64,000 nucleotides of DNA from contig CAXYMM010000001.1 in NCBI GenBank assembly GCA_964289745.1, positions 1,488,001 to 1,552,000 on the forward strand, read 5' to 3'. The notes under the pieces are model-generated. The model saw only the letters and a program-made list of their open reading frames with translations, was not told the DNA's origin and ran no database searches. The position numbers and the translations under genes were made by a program. Positions 46,738-55,828 of this stretch are shown piece after piece. Within the stretch, counting starts at the first letter, position 1, and each line of letters opens with the position of its first letter. Origin of the DNA: Ekhidna sp964289745 (GTDB lineage Bacteria > Bacteroidota > Bacteroidia > Cytophagales > Cyclobacteriaceae).

Positions 46738-47292
46738 ATGGCACTTATGGAATCTGAGATGTTGCCTCTAGGCACTCTTGCTCCCGCTTTCAACCTTAAA
46801 GATGTAGTATCGGGAGATCAATATACGGTAGAGGATATTAGGCAGGAATATGGCATGCTGGTCATGTTCATTTGCGCCCATTGTCCATATGTAAAAAACA
46901 TTGAAGATGAAATCGCCGTAATAGCGAATCATTACCATGATTTTAAGATCGGCTTCGTGGCAATATCGTCCAATGACCCGTCAAACTATCCAGAGGATAC
47001 ACCTCAAGGCCTAAAAAAACAGGCTGAAGAATTCGAATTCAAATTCCCTTATTTATTTGATGAAACGCAAGAAGTAGCTAAAGCTTATCATGCCGTATGT
47101 ACACCTGAGTTCTATCTTTTTGATGAAGACTTGAAGCTGATCTACCGAGGTCGGTTTGATGCCAGTACACCTGGAAATTTAGAACCTGTGACTGGTGAAA
47201 ATCTTATTGAGGCCATCGAACGACATCTAGAAGATGAGTCACCGATAGAAGAGCAATTTCCAAGTGTGGGTTGCGGTATCAAGTGGAAGTAA
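46738..47292 (+). CDS. Thioredoxin-like (AhpC/TSA) family protein
   Basis: The 184-aa protein starts LPLGTLAPAFNLKDVVSGDQ and has the redox motif MLVMFICAHCPYVKN, a CxxC of type CAHC. It continues with FVAISSNDPSNYPEDTPQGL, FPYLFDETQEVAKAY and CTPEFYLFDEDLKLIYRG. This matches the thioredoxin-like/peroxiredoxin-related family often annotated as redoxin. It has no signal peptide, so it is cytoplasmic. A second Cys pair near the C-terminus (SVGCGIKWK) is typical of the family. It is preceded by a 190-base spacer and followed by panB. Confidence 0.88.
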   Translation: MALMESEMLPLGTLAPAFNLKDVVSGDQYTVEDIRQEYGMLVMFICAHCPYVKNIEDEIAVIANHYHDFKIGFVAISSNDPSNYPEDTPQGLKKQAEEFEFKFPYLFDETQEVAKAYHAVCTPEFYLFDEDLKLIYRGRFDASTPGNLEPVTGENLIEAIERHLEDESPIEEQFPSVGCGIKWK

Positions 47293-47403
47293 CTACACGA
47301 TTTTGTTTTTTAACCAATATTTTGCTTTCCAGCCCTAATTCATCAGCACTTTGGCTTTAAAATAGTGCGCTCATTATGTAAATTGCTTGATCAATTTTGA
47401 CCC

Positions 47404-48219
47404 ATGAGTGTTCAAAAAGAAGTAAAAATTGTAACCACGCATCAGCTGCGTGAAATGAAGATCAAAGGAGAGAAGATTGCTATGCTAACCGCCTACGACT
47501 ATTCGATGGCGAAAATCATAGATGAATCTGGCATAGATATTATACTTGTTGGGGATAGTGCTTCCAATGTGATGTTGGGAAACGAAACCACCTTGCCGAT
47601 TACCCTTGATCATATGATCTGGCATGCTACTTCTGTCATAAAAGCAGTGAAACGAGCATTTGTAGTAGTGGACGTACCTTTTGGTAGCTATCAGGGTAAT
47701 TCTTCTGAGGCTCTACGATCTTGTGTTCGAATCATGAAAGAATCAGGTGCTCATGCAGTAAAAATGGAGGGTGGCATTGAAATCAAAGAATGTGTTCAAA
47801 GGGTTTTATCAGCAGGCATTCCAGTTATGGGTCATCTGGGTCTTACTCCACAGTCTATTTATAAGTTTGGCACCTATACAGTGAGAGCAAAGGAAGATGC
47901 TGAGGCGCAAAAACTACTAGAAGATGCGAAGCTGCTGGATGGATTGGGTTGTTTTGGTCTAGTGCTGGAAAAAATACCTTCCAAACTGGCGAAGGAAGTT
48001 TCTGAATCCATCGATATGCCAACAATCGGAATTGGTGCTGGACCAGATACTGATGGGCAAGTATTGGTCGTTCACGATATGCTGGGCATTACACAGGATT
48101 TTAAGCCCCGATTTTTAAGACAATATGCAAATTTAAATCAAATCATGTCAGATGCTTTCAAAAACTATGTATCAGATATTAAATCGAGAGAATTTCCCAA
48201 TAAAGAAGAATCATATTAA
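47404..48219 (+). CDS. panB: 3-methyl-2-oxobutanoate hydroxymethyltransferase
   Basis: PanB adds a hydroxymethyl group from 5,10-methylene-THF to alpha-ketoisovalerate to make ketopantoate, the first committed step to pantothenate and CoA. The TIM-barrel motifs are intact: IAMLTAYDYSMAKIIDESGI, DIILVGDSASNVMLGNETT, VVDVPFGSYQGN, AVKMEGGIE, VMGHLGLTPQS and IGIGAGPDTDGQVLVVHDML. The length of 271 aa is normal. panC is not in the window. The isocitrate dehydrogenase gene follows by 16 bases and may be co-transcribed. Confidence 0.96.
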   Translation: MSVQKEVKIVTTHQLREMKIKGEKIAMLTAYDYSMAKIIDESGIDIILVGDSASNVMLGNETTLPITLDHMIWHATSVIKAVKRAFVVVDVPFGSYQGNSSEALRSCVRIMKESGAHAVKMEGGIEIKECVQRVLSAGIPVMGHLGLTPQSIYKFGTYTVRAKEDAEAQKLLEDAKLLDGLGCFGLVLEKIPSKLAKEVSESIDMPTIGIGAGPDTDGQVLVVHDMLGITQDFKPRFLRQYANLNQIMSDAFKNYVSDIKSREFPNKEESY

Positions 48220-48235
48220 ATATATTTAAATATAA

Positions 48236-50452
48236 ATGGCGAGGATTATATACACGCATACAGACGAAGCACCAGCATTAGCAACAAAATCGTTTCTACC
48301 TATTGTAAAGGCCTTTATTAGCAAAGCAAACATAGATATAGAGACCAGAGACATCTCTCTTGCTGGAAGGATTATTGCACACTTTCCAGAATACCTTGAA
48401 AAGAGCCAGAGGATAGCAGATGCTTTATCAGAATTAGGGGAAATTACCAAAACAGCAGAGGCCAACATCATTAAGCTACCAAATATTAGTGCTTCCACTC
48501 CTCAACTCAATGCAGCAATCAAAGAACTTCAAGCTCAGGGATATGCTTTGCCAGATTATCCAGAGGAGCCAAAAAGCGAAAAAGAAAGGGAAATTAAATT
48601 GAGATATGACAGCGTAAAAGGGTCAGCAGTAAACCCGGTTCTTCGAGAAGGAAACTCTGACAGGAGAGCTCCAAAATCAGTAAAGAGCTATGCTAAAAAA
48701 TTCCCTCATTCAATGGGGAAATGGAGTTCTGACTCTAAATCACACGTTGCTAGTATGAAAGAAGGCGATTTTTTTGGTAGCGAGAAGTCAACCACTATGA
48801 ATGCTGCTACGGATGTCACCATTCAATTCGTAGGAAATGATGGATCAAAAAATACGTTGAAAAGTGTATTTCCAATTCAAGAAGGTGAGGTAATTGATAC
48901 GGCAGTTATGAGCTTGCAAAAATTGCAATTGTTTATCGAGGAGCAGATTCAGGTGGCAAAAAATGAGAATCTTCTTTTTTCGCTCCATTTGAAAGCTACG
49001 ATGATGAAAGTATCCGATCCGATTATTTTTGGAGCGGTAGTAAACGTTTTCTACAAAGAGCTTTTCAAGAAATATCAAAGTACTTTCGATTCTTTGGGTG
49101 TGGAACTGACGAACGGTATAGGAGATATGTATGCAAAAATCGAATCGTTGGATGAGGTGCAAAAAAATAAAATTATTGATTTCCTGCATACGCTATCTAC
49201 TGATAAGCCAGATTTAGCAATGGTTAATTCCGATAAAGGCATTACCAATCTTCATGTGCCAAGTGATGTAATTATCGATGCATCTATGCCCGCGATGATC
49301 AGAATGTCTGGGCAGATGTGGAATAAAGTCAATAAACCTCAAGATACGGTTGCGGTAATTCCAGATCGATGCTATGCGGGAGTTTATCAGGCAGTCATAG
49401 ATGACTGCAAAGCGAATGGTGCCTATGACCCTCAAACAATGGGTAGCGTACCAAACGTGGGTTTAATGGCTCAGAAAGCAGAAGAGTACGGCTCTCATGA
49501 TAAGACATTCCAACTGGAAGCTGATGGTGTTGTGCAGGTGGTAGATGCAAACGGAAGAATCGTATTAGAACAGCAAGTAGCTACTGGTGATATTTTTAGA
49601 ATGTGTCAGGTAAAAGATGCACCGATTAAAGATTGGGTAGGACTCGCAGTAAACAGGGCTAAAGCTACCGGTGCACCAACCGTTTTTTGGTTGGACAAAG
49701 AGCGAGCACACGATGCAGAGCTAATAAAAAAGGTGAGAACCTACCTAAAAGATCACGATACCACGGGGCTAGCTATTTATATCATGTCTCCTGTAGAGGC
49801 TACAAAATTCTCGGTTAATCGTATTCGAAAAGGAAAAGATACGATCTCAGTGACGGGCAATGTTTTAAGAGATTATTTAACAGATTTATTCCCTATCCTG
49901 GAGGTAGGCACAAGTGCTAAAATGCTTTCAATCGTTCCCCTTATGAACGGAGGAGGGCTTTTTGAGACAGGTGCGGGAGGGTCAGCACCTAAACACGTTC
50001 AGCAGTTCAATCAAGAAGGTCACCTAAGATGGGACTCACTGGGTGAGTTTTTGGCTTTATCCGTTTCGCTAGAACACCTAGGAGAGAAATATAACAACAA
50101 GGTAGCCAAGATTATGGGGGAAACGCTAGATCAGGCTACAGCTAAGCTTTTAGAGGAAAATAAGTCGCCTTCTAGAAAAGTAAATGAAATCGATAACAGG
50201 GGAAGCCACTATTATCTTGCAACCTACTGGGCGCAGATGTTGGCAGCCCAGAGTGAAGATGCTTCCTTAAGAGAGGCTTTTAAGCAGGTGGCAGTGGAAC
50301 TTACACAAAATGAAGACAAAATCAATCAAGAGTTGATCTCAGCACAAGGGAAAGCCGTAGATATAGGAGGTTATTACCGACCAGACGAAACATTGGTCAC
50401 TCACGCAATGAGACCAAGTGCTACTCTTAATAAAATCATTGAATCTGTTTAA
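48236..50452 (+). CDS. icd: NADP-dependent isocitrate dehydrogenase, monomeric type
   Basis: The 738-aa enzyme belongs to the monomeric IDH family, which oxidises isocitrate to 2-oxoglutarate with NADP+, and it is unrelated in length to the 415-aa dimeric Icd. Diagnostic parts are IIYTHTDEAPALATKSFLPI, LREGNSDRRAPKSVKSYAKK (substrate site), SVFPIQEGEVIDTAVMS, IPDRCYAGVYQAVIDDCKAN, TVFWLDKERAHDAELIKKV, LMNGGGLFETGAGGSAPKHV and GGYYRPDETL near the end. ATG 48236 lies 16 bases after panB. Confidence 0.96.
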   Translation: MARIIYTHTDEAPALATKSFLPIVKAFISKANIDIETRDISLAGRIIAHFPEYLEKSQRIADALSELGEITKTAEANIIKLPNISASTPQLNAAIKELQAQGYALPDYPEEPKSEKEREIKLRYDSVKGSAVNPVLREGNSDRRAPKSVKSYAKKFPHSMGKWSSDSKSHVASMKEGDFFGSEKSTTMNAATDVTIQFVGNDGSKNTLKSVFPIQEGEVIDTAVMSLQKLQLFIEEQIQVAKNENLLFSLHLKATMMKVSDPIIFGAVVNVFYKELFKKYQSTFDSLGVELTNGIGDMYAKIESLDEVQKNKIIDFLHTLSTDKPDLAMVNSDKGITNLHVPSDVIIDASMPAMIRMSGQMWNKVNKPQDTVAVIPDRCYAGVYQAVIDDCKANGAYDPQTMGSVPNVGLMAQKAEEYGSHDKTFQLEADGVVQVVDANGRIVLEQQVATGDIFRMCQVKDAPIKDWVGLAVNRAKATGAPTVFWLDKERAHDAELIKKVRTYLKDHDTTGLAIYIMSPVEATKFSVNRIRKGKDTISVTGNVLRDYLTDLFPILEVGTSAKMLSIVPLMNGGGLFETGAGGSAPKHVQQFNQEGHLRWDSLGEFLALSVSLEHLGEKYNNKVAKIMGETLDQATAKLLEENKSPSRKVNEIDNRGSHYYLATYWAQMLAAQSEDASLREAFKQVAVELTQNEDKINQELISAQGKAVDIGGYYRPDETLVTHAMRPSATLNKIIESV

Positions 50453-50498
50453 CTTCATTGAATGAAGAAAATTTTTCTAACGTTTCAATCTAAAAAAT

Positions 50499-50816
50499 AT
50501 GCAAACAATTACAGTAGAGGAACTTAAGCAATTAATGGATAGTGGCGAAGATTTTACATTAATCGACGTTCGAGAAGAACATGAATACGAAGAGGCTAAT
50601 CTGGGAGGGGTTCTTATACCCTTGAATACCATTATGGACAACCTAGATAAGATTCCGAAGAAAGGAAATGTCATCATGCAATGTAGATCAGGAGGACGTA
50701 GTAAAAATGCGATAAAGGCACTTGAACAACGTGAAGGATATACAAACTTGAAAAATCTAATGGGGGGTATCATTGCATGGAAAGATGCATACGATCCCGA
50801 TATGAATGTTTTCTAA
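50499..50816 (+). CDS. Single-domain rhodanese-like protein
   Basis: The 105-aa protein is one rhodanese domain: DFTLIDVREEHEYEEANLGG, VLIPLNTI and the active-site loop VIMQCRSGGRSKNAIKAL with its catalytic Cys, ending LMGGIIAWKDAYDP. It moves sulfane sulfur from thiosulfate or persulfides in the cytoplasm. It sits beside the eroded sulfate-assimilation locus but on the other strand. Confidence 0.9.
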   Translation: MQTITVEELKQLMDSGEDFTLIDVREEHEYEEANLGGVLIPLNTIMDNLDKIPKKGNVIMQCRSGGRSKNAIKALEQREGYTNLKNLMGGIIAWKDAYDPDMNVF

Positions 50817-50828
50817 AGTAAAAGGTGT

Positions 50829-51097
50829 TTAAGCTAGTTTGAGGACATCGCTTGGTTGTTCAAAGGATTTCCTCAGCTTATGAGCCTGCTTTACCATATC
50901 GCCGATCACGATGATTGCTGGAGTAGATAAATCTTTCATTCACAAGGGGCGTAATGGAGCAGTTCTTTGTCGAGGAGCGCATCGAATAAAATTACAACTG
51001 CGCTGACCAACGTTTTAATTGCTTTTAGCGTGATAAGCTCAGGATCACCTAGGTCAGCACCCACCAAAGTAAGCTTAGGTACTGCTTTACTGGACAT
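50829..51097 (-). pseudogene. cobA: Uroporphyrinogen-III methyltransferase, internally deleted remnant
   Basis: From the ATG at 51097 the minus strand reads KLTLVGADLGDPELITLKAI, VSAVVILFDALLDKELLHYA then a stop, the N-terminus of SUMT (VGAGPGDPELLTLKA...VLYDxLVxxExLxxxP). In another frame the far C-terminus follows at once: STPAIIVIGDMVKQAHKL. About 180 residues between are missing, so the gene is a deletion remnant. The enzyme makes precorrin-2 for sirohaem, the cofactor of sulfite reductase, which fits its place beside cysH. Confidence 0.75.
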
Positions 51098-51344
51098 TTA
51101 CCACTTCGTTTAACCGATAGCTATCTACTTTTTGGTAAAACGCAATTGCGTCTTTCAAGCATGCTTCTGCAAGTTTTTGTGAAGGCTCATTTTTATTGAT
51201 TTGGTAAGCTGTATTTAGCAAATGATTTACCTAAAACTAACTTACCTTTATTGATGTAGACCTCGTCAAACCCATCGATGATATCTTCTTCTACGATAGG
51301 GTCTTCTACCTCTTTCTGAAAAATTTTCAGACAGTCCTTCTGTT
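51098..51344 (-). pseudogene. Decayed coding fragment between cobA remnant and cysH
   Basis: The minus strand shows two short overlapping frames: EEDIIDGFDEVYINKGKLVL ending at stops, and KLAEACLKDAIAFYQKVDSY running into the cobA start. They look like an old gene of the same operon with a frameshift. I do not recognise the family with confidence. Confidence 0.4.
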
Positions 51345-51974
51345 TTAAATACTTACATGGATACCACATTCTCGTGATTGGAGTGCCTTAACAGGATCAA
51401 AATAAGAAGTGTTCTTGGGGATGTTGTGGACTTTCAAATAATCATCTAGGTCTTCATCACTCCAATAATAAAATGGACTAATCTTCAAAATACCTTCTTT
51501 GCTGTAACTCAGGATGTCTAAGGAATCCCGATAAGCTGTTTGTCTCACTCTAATATTGGTAAACCATAGCTCGGGTTTGTGCTCTTCTATAGCTCTTCGA
51601 AATGGCTCTAACTTAACCAACTCACTAAACTCTTTATGTTTGGGATCATCTATGGTGGGTAAGCCCAATGCGATATCGGCATAAGCCTTTGTCAATTTAG
51701 GAGTATATATGCTTATATTTAGATTTAACCCATGAATAAGGTTGTATGCGTGCTGATATGTGGCTACATTATTATAGCCTGTATCGCACCAAATCACGTC
51801 AATGCCTGGGTCTTGCTGATGAAAAGTACTCAGTAAGATTCCTGAGTACACTCCGAAACTTGTCGTTACAATACGCTTTTCACTTAAAGCAATTGCCCAT
51901 TCGATAATTTCATTTGGGCTTTTATGCCTCAAAACCTTATTATATTCTTCAATGTCAACGTTCAATTTTTTCAT
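51345..51974 (-). CDS. cysH: Phosphoadenylyl-sulfate reductase (PAPS/APS reductase)
   Basis: CysH reduces activated sulfate to sulfite with thioredoxin. The PP-loop ATPase fold is seen in IVTTSFGVYSGILLSTFHQQ (SxGxxS-like loop), VIWCDTGYNNVATYQHA, WFTNIRVRQTAYRD, LKISPFYYWSDEDLDDYL and the C-terminal catalytic motif SRECGIHVSI (ECGxH). There are no extra cysteine pairs (CC...CxxC), so the Fe-S type of APS reductase is not indicated. The 209-aa length is slightly short. Upstream is the Rrf2 regulator; downstream are only remnants of cobA. No cysD/N, cysC or sulfite reductase gene lies in the window. Confidence 0.88.
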   Translation of the reverse strand: MKKLNVDIEEYNKVLRHKSPNEIIEWAIALSEKRIVTTSFGVYSGILLSTFHQQDPGIDVIWCDTGYNNVATYQHAYNLIHGLNLNISIYTPKLTKAYADIALGLPTIDDPKHKEFSELVKLEPFRRAIEEHKPELWFTNIRVRQTAYRDSLDILSYSKEGILKISPFYYWSDEDLDDYLKVHNIPKNTSYFDPVKALQSRECGIHVSI

Positions 51975-52038
51975 ATCATTTAATTCCTATAGAAATAGTA
52001 GATACACAAAATTAAGTGAATCTATCGAGCGAAAAAAA

Positions 52039-52455
52039 TCATTTAATTAAATCTGCGATTGTATGGTTATTGTAAATATTCAGGGAGGCATCTCGTATCT
52101 GAATCATAAGGTCATAAACTGAGCATGCTCCCTCACTTTTACAGTCATTACACTTCTCGTAAAAATTTAAACTTACGCAAGACACAGGGGCGATAGGCCC
52201 TTCTAAAATTCGATAAATCGAAGCGATACTAATTTCGCTCGGTTGCTTGAGCATGTAATAGCCGCCGCTTTTTCCTTTTTGCGATCCGAGGAAGCCTGCT
52301 TTTCTCAATTCTAAAAGGATGCTTTCAAGAAACTTTCTTGGGATGGATTCTTCTTCAGAAATAGAAGAGATGGGAATAATCTTATTTTGTTCTTGATATC
52401 GCCGCGCTATGCAGCTTAAGGCCTTCAATCCATACTTTGTTTTCTTAGAGATCAT
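52039..52455 (-). CDS. Rrf2-family transcriptional regulator
   Basis: The 138-aa winged-helix protein begins ISKKTKYGLKALSCIARRYQ and has IPRKFLESILLELRKAGFLG, SQKGKSGGYYMLKQP and a cysteine cluster CNDCKSEGAC (about residues 105-114) that could bind an Fe-S cluster or sense redox or sulfur status. Position and family (IscR/CymR type) suggest it controls the adjacent cysH locus. It lies 64 bases upstream of cysH on the same strand. Confidence 0.87.
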   Translation of the reverse strand: MISKKTKYGLKALSCIARRYQEQNKIIPISSISEEESIPRKFLESILLELRKAGFLGSQKGKSGGYYMLKQPSEISIASIYRILEGPIAPVSCVSLNFYEKCNDCKSEGACSVYDLMIQIRDASLNIYNNHTIADLIK

Positions 52456-53053
52456 TGAGTTAAAGCTACCGAAATTCTCAGATCATGATAATATTATTTT
52501 TGAATTAGGCATATAATAAATATATATTTTTTGGGACTTATTTCATTGATTTCAGTATCTTTCAAATGGCATATTATAGGTAAAAAGCACTCTTTTTTAG
52601 GTAGCATAAGGATTATATTCCAAAATTTCTTCTATAATAATTACTTCTATTTTTTTAACGATGAGAACGGTTCTCTTGAAGAAGAAATAAAAACTGTTTT
52701 TCTGAACGCTGAATCTTTTTAGTGGTGTCACTTCGTCTAAGTAAAAAAAACCCTTTTTACAGGCTCGGATTTTATGTGTATTGCTGATCTCAACGTTAGA
52801 GAGTATTACATTCTAGGGTTTGATTTTACGCATGATAGGGGTGTATCACGCCTCCTTTCAATAACAATGACTTTTTGAGGGGAGTAATGCCATACACGAG
52901 TTGATGGATAATTTTAAAAACCTTACAAACGGCACATTTTTAGGGGGACGTTTTTACCTAATGCAGGTGCAAAGTGATTTACCTCTCTAATAGTTTTAGT
53001 TTCAATATCCCTAGAATCAATACAAAGGGTTTCTTCTCCATGACCAACAGGAT
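52456..53053. other. Gene-free spacer
   Basis: About 600 AT-rich bases. A plus-strand 63-codon frame (52531-52722) has no recognisable motif and unusually high Phe/Asn content; I do not accept it as a gene. Nothing else is visible. Confidence 0.5.
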
Positions 53054-53608
53054 TTACCTGATCTCCATGGCGCTCTCAACTGCATCTGTTATCTCCTGCA
53101 TTTTGTGTATAGTGTATTTTCCCGTGGTGGCATAGACAATCTTTCCTTTAGGATTCAATACAAAGAAGTATGGGATATCTTTTCCATCAAACTTTAATTT
53201 TTCCTTATATTCTTTAATAGTGCCCTTATAAAAAAGCACATTAGGTAAAAAAAGATCGTTAATCGTTTTTTTCATTTTGTTCATCACTTTCTTATATGCT
53301 GATCGTTTCGCTCCAGTAAACATCGGTATGAAATAGCAATTGATATCAAAAGAAAAATCAAAGGGGCTAGGGTTGGGATTTTTGTATATGAATTGATTGT
53401 AAATAGGTTCAAACCAACCATTTAAATCGTCTTCAGCTTTTTTTGAATAAGCCAATGCTATTAGCGAGTACTTCCCAGAAATATCTTCGGGTAGATTTAC
53501 AAATTGGTTAGTTAGGCTTTCAGCCTCCATTTTTGGAAAGGTATTTCCAACTTGAGTCCAACACACAATGTAGGTGAACATTAAAAGACTGGCAAGCATT
53601 ATTTTCAT
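53054..53608 (-). CDS. Secreted thioredoxin-fold protein without CxxC
   Basis: The 184-aa protein has a signal peptide (MKIMLASLLMFTYIVCWTQ) and reads VGNTFPKMEAESLTNQFVNL, PEDISGKYSLIALAYSKKAE, then KLKFDGKDIPYFFVLNPKGK and IVYATTGKYT, a thioredoxin/ATP10-like pattern in which the usual redox CxxC is absent. It may be a chaperone-like or structural relative. An intact IS1595 copy was inserted just upstream of its start (target duplication at 53631-53638), probably separating it from its own promoter. Confidence 0.65.
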   Translation of the reverse strand: MKIMLASLLMFTYIVCWTQVGNTFPKMEAESLTNQFVNLPEDISGKYSLIALAYSKKAEDDLNGWFEPIYNQFIYKNPNPSPFDFSFDINCYFIPMFTGAKRSAYKKVMNKMKKTINDLFLPNVLFYKGTIKEYKEKLKFDGKDIPYFFVLNPKGKIVYATTGKYTIHKMQEITDAVESAMEIR

Positions 53609-53630
53609 AGTGTTGATGTTTTTATTTAAA

Positions 53631-53638
53631 TAAATAAA
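53631..53638. repeat. Target-site duplication, left copy
   Basis: TAAATAAA directly abuts the left end of the IS1595 element and is repeated exactly at 54611-54618, the 8-bp duplication typical of this family. Confidence 0.9.
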
Positions 53639-54610
53639 TTGAATTAGGCATTTAATACATACGAATAATTTGGTAAGGTTGAGGACGTCTTTGCACCATT
53701 CTTATCAAGAGGTTTTCAAAGATATCCTCTTTCATAAAAGAGCGATTAAACCGATAAACGTATTGATCGATGTATGCTTGCAGGTTCCTTACCGAATGGT
53801 GTATGCCTCTCAGCCAGGCTTTGAACATCATAATAGCCCGATGCATCTCGGGGAAATTTTCGCCTTTAGTCCCACTATTTTCTTGAACAAGGAATGGAAA
53901 TGCTTTTTTCAGGGGCTTGTAACCTGTCCAACCATCGGTACGGATCAAAGATTTGGGACAGACATGTGCCTCAAAGAGTTGTTTTAATGAATCGCTGCTA
54001 CCGTCGGTGATCACCTTACCATACATTCTGGAAATACCCTTACCGCTCTTACGTTCTATGGCAATAGCCATGAGCTTTTTTCTCTTATTCTGCCTTCCAC
54101 GAGTGTTTTTATCCTCTCCACCTACTACTGTTTCGTCTACTTCCACTAATCCTTTCAGTGGATGCTGTCCACTACTACTCATCGCCTTCATCACTTTTTG
54201 TTGAAACAGCCAACAAGTCTTTTGACGTAGTGCCAGTTTCCTGCTCAACTCAGTACTGGCTATCCCTTTCTTATTAGTAGACATGTAGTAGATGATGTAA
54301 AAGGCTTTCAGCAAAGGAAATTTAACTTTATGGAATAAGGTACTACTGGTAGGAGATGATTGATACTTACACTTGGTACACTGACGGGAATAAGGACGAC
54401 TACCTCCACAATAGCGATTGTTGCCACAACGCTCACACACAAAACCGTTAGGCCATTTAAGGCTGGCCAGATAATCCATGCAGGCTTGGTCATTGGGAAA
54501 ACGTTGCTGAAACTCGAAAATACTTAGGCTTTTATACTTTTGCTCCATGAAAAATCTATGTTTATTAGTTTTCACTAAGATAGTTAGTATTTTCTAAATG
54601 CCTACTTCAA
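53639..54610 (-). mobile_element. Intact IS1595-family insertion sequence (972 bp)
   Basis: The left end TTGAATTAGGCATTTA and the inverted right end TTGAAGTAGGCATTTA differ at one of 16 positions. Both are flanked by the 8-bp direct repeat TAAATAAA. One complete transposase gene lies inside. All signs point to a recent and possibly active element, in contrast to the two broken relatives at 4.2-4.7 and 8.9-9.1 kb. Confidence 0.9.
53652..54548 (-). CDS. IS1595-family transposase
   Basis: The 298-aa protein starts at ATG 54548 (MEQKYKSLSIFEFQQRF); an upstream GTG adds nine residues. The N-terminal zinc ribbon has CERCGNNRYC and CTKC. The ISXO2-like DDE domain shows GLVEVDETVVGGEDKNTRGR (first Asp), SLIRTDGWTGYKPLKKAF (second Asp) and FPEMHRAIMMFKAWLRGIHH, followed by QAYIDQYVYRFNR. 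This DDE catalytic set is complete, so the protein should catalyse cut-and-paste transposition. Confidence 0.93.
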   Translation of the reverse strand: MEQKYKSLSIFEFQQRFPNDQACMDYLASLKWPNGFVCERCGNNRYCGGSRPYSRQCTKCKYQSSPTSSTLFHKVKFPLLKAFYIIYYMSTNKKGIASTELSRKLALRQKTCWLFQQKVMKAMSSSGQHPLKGLVEVDETVVGGEDKNTRGRQNKRKKLMAIAIERKSGKGISRMYGKVITDGSSDSLKQLFEAHVCPKSLIRTDGWTGYKPLKKAFPFLVQENSGTKGENFPEMHRAIMMFKAWLRGIHHSVRNLQAYIDQYVYRFNRSFMKEDIFENLLIRMVQRRPQPYQIIRMY

Positions 54611-54618
54611 TAAATAAA
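54611..54618. repeat. Target-site duplication, right copy
   Basis: TAAATAAA, identical to the left copy at 53631-53638. Confidence 0.9.
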
Positions 54619-54949
54619 AATAAAGTATTTAATAAATTAACTTAAAAATCTCTGGTTTTACCTTTAAATAAACTTCGAAAAAAATGTGAATACTAATTCA
54701 TATACTCTCTTATTGCTTTATAAGAATTCTTATACTTTGGTTTCAGGCTATTTCATTATGGAAACCCGAGAAAATCCTGCCCCTCTGCCTGAAAGCTACC
54801 AGAATCTTGATTTATGAACTAAAAAAATGAAGAGTTCATTATATGAAAATATAGCTAAAAAATTAAATAAAAAACAGAAATTCACATGAATGATTGGGAG
54901 TCCATTTGACCACCTTTTAGCTTTAGATACTTCTAATACAATAATCAAA

Positions 54950-55800
54950 ATGAAATCAAAATTTGTTTCCAGACTGGCATTTATACTATCACTGCAAGTC
55001 TTCTATTCATGGCTTACTTCCTGTCAAGACGTTGATAAACTTGAAAATAATCTGATATTATACTGACGTTTAATGAGAAGGATTACATGTTGAATGACGG
55101 GCTTTTTTTGATATTGAAGCCGTTATTGACGTAGAAGGGGAGGACGAGTAAACACATTGTAGAGTAGTTTTAGTTGTGCTTGATTCGAGAGTCATTATTG
55201 AAGGTGATAAATATAAATTATCATATTAGACCACTATTTCCTTATAACTTAATTTATTCTCCTCTAAAATAGATCGTTTAAAAACAGGACCATATCACTT
55301 GACTGAAAAATCTAATGTACATTCTTCTCGTTTGAGAATGCTTTCCTTTCCTACCGACATGTTCAAATAGGTCAGGTTGAGAATGATTTAATTATTAGTA
55401 ATGAATTTGACTTGACAGGTGATAGTTTCATGGTGTCCGATTCAGGTCTCATGGTTAATACATTGGCTTTTTGAATTAGAAATTGATGGTAGCGCAAACT
55501 AACTGGAACTTATTATCTTTCTGATGCCCTTATTTACAAAATCAATAGAAATAATAATTAACACAAGCAAGAAGACAGCTTTAGAGGTTTTTTTTAATGA
55601 TTAGGGCAAAGTATTTGGATATTCTAATGCGCATATTCTACTAATTTTAATAGCATAATCCAATGTGCAAATTAGTTAGAGCCACTTGCAAACTACTAAT
55701 TCACAGATTGAACCGAACTTATTTATGAATGGTTATGAGCGTGAGTACGATGATTTTGAAGAGGGTTCTTGTTTCGGATTCTTAAAACAACTTGGGGAAT
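54950..55800 (+). pseudogene. Decayed lipoprotein-type gene
   Basis: The ATG at 54950 opens a typical lipoprotein leader (LAFILSLQVFYSWLTSCQDV, lipobox LTSC) that stops after 38 codons. Downstream the plus strand keeps pieces of coding-like sequence in changing frames (for example ENDLIISNEFDLTGDSFMVS near 55380-55440) up to about 55800. It looks like one secreted beta-rich lipoprotein gene broken by many indels. The family is unknown. Confidence 0.45.
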
Positions 55801-55828
55801 GATCAGAAAATTAACTTAGCAGATGATA

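Noticed and set aside
52531..52722. 63-codon Phe/Asn-rich frame
   Set aside because: Composition matches AT-rich spacer DNA; no start signal or motif.
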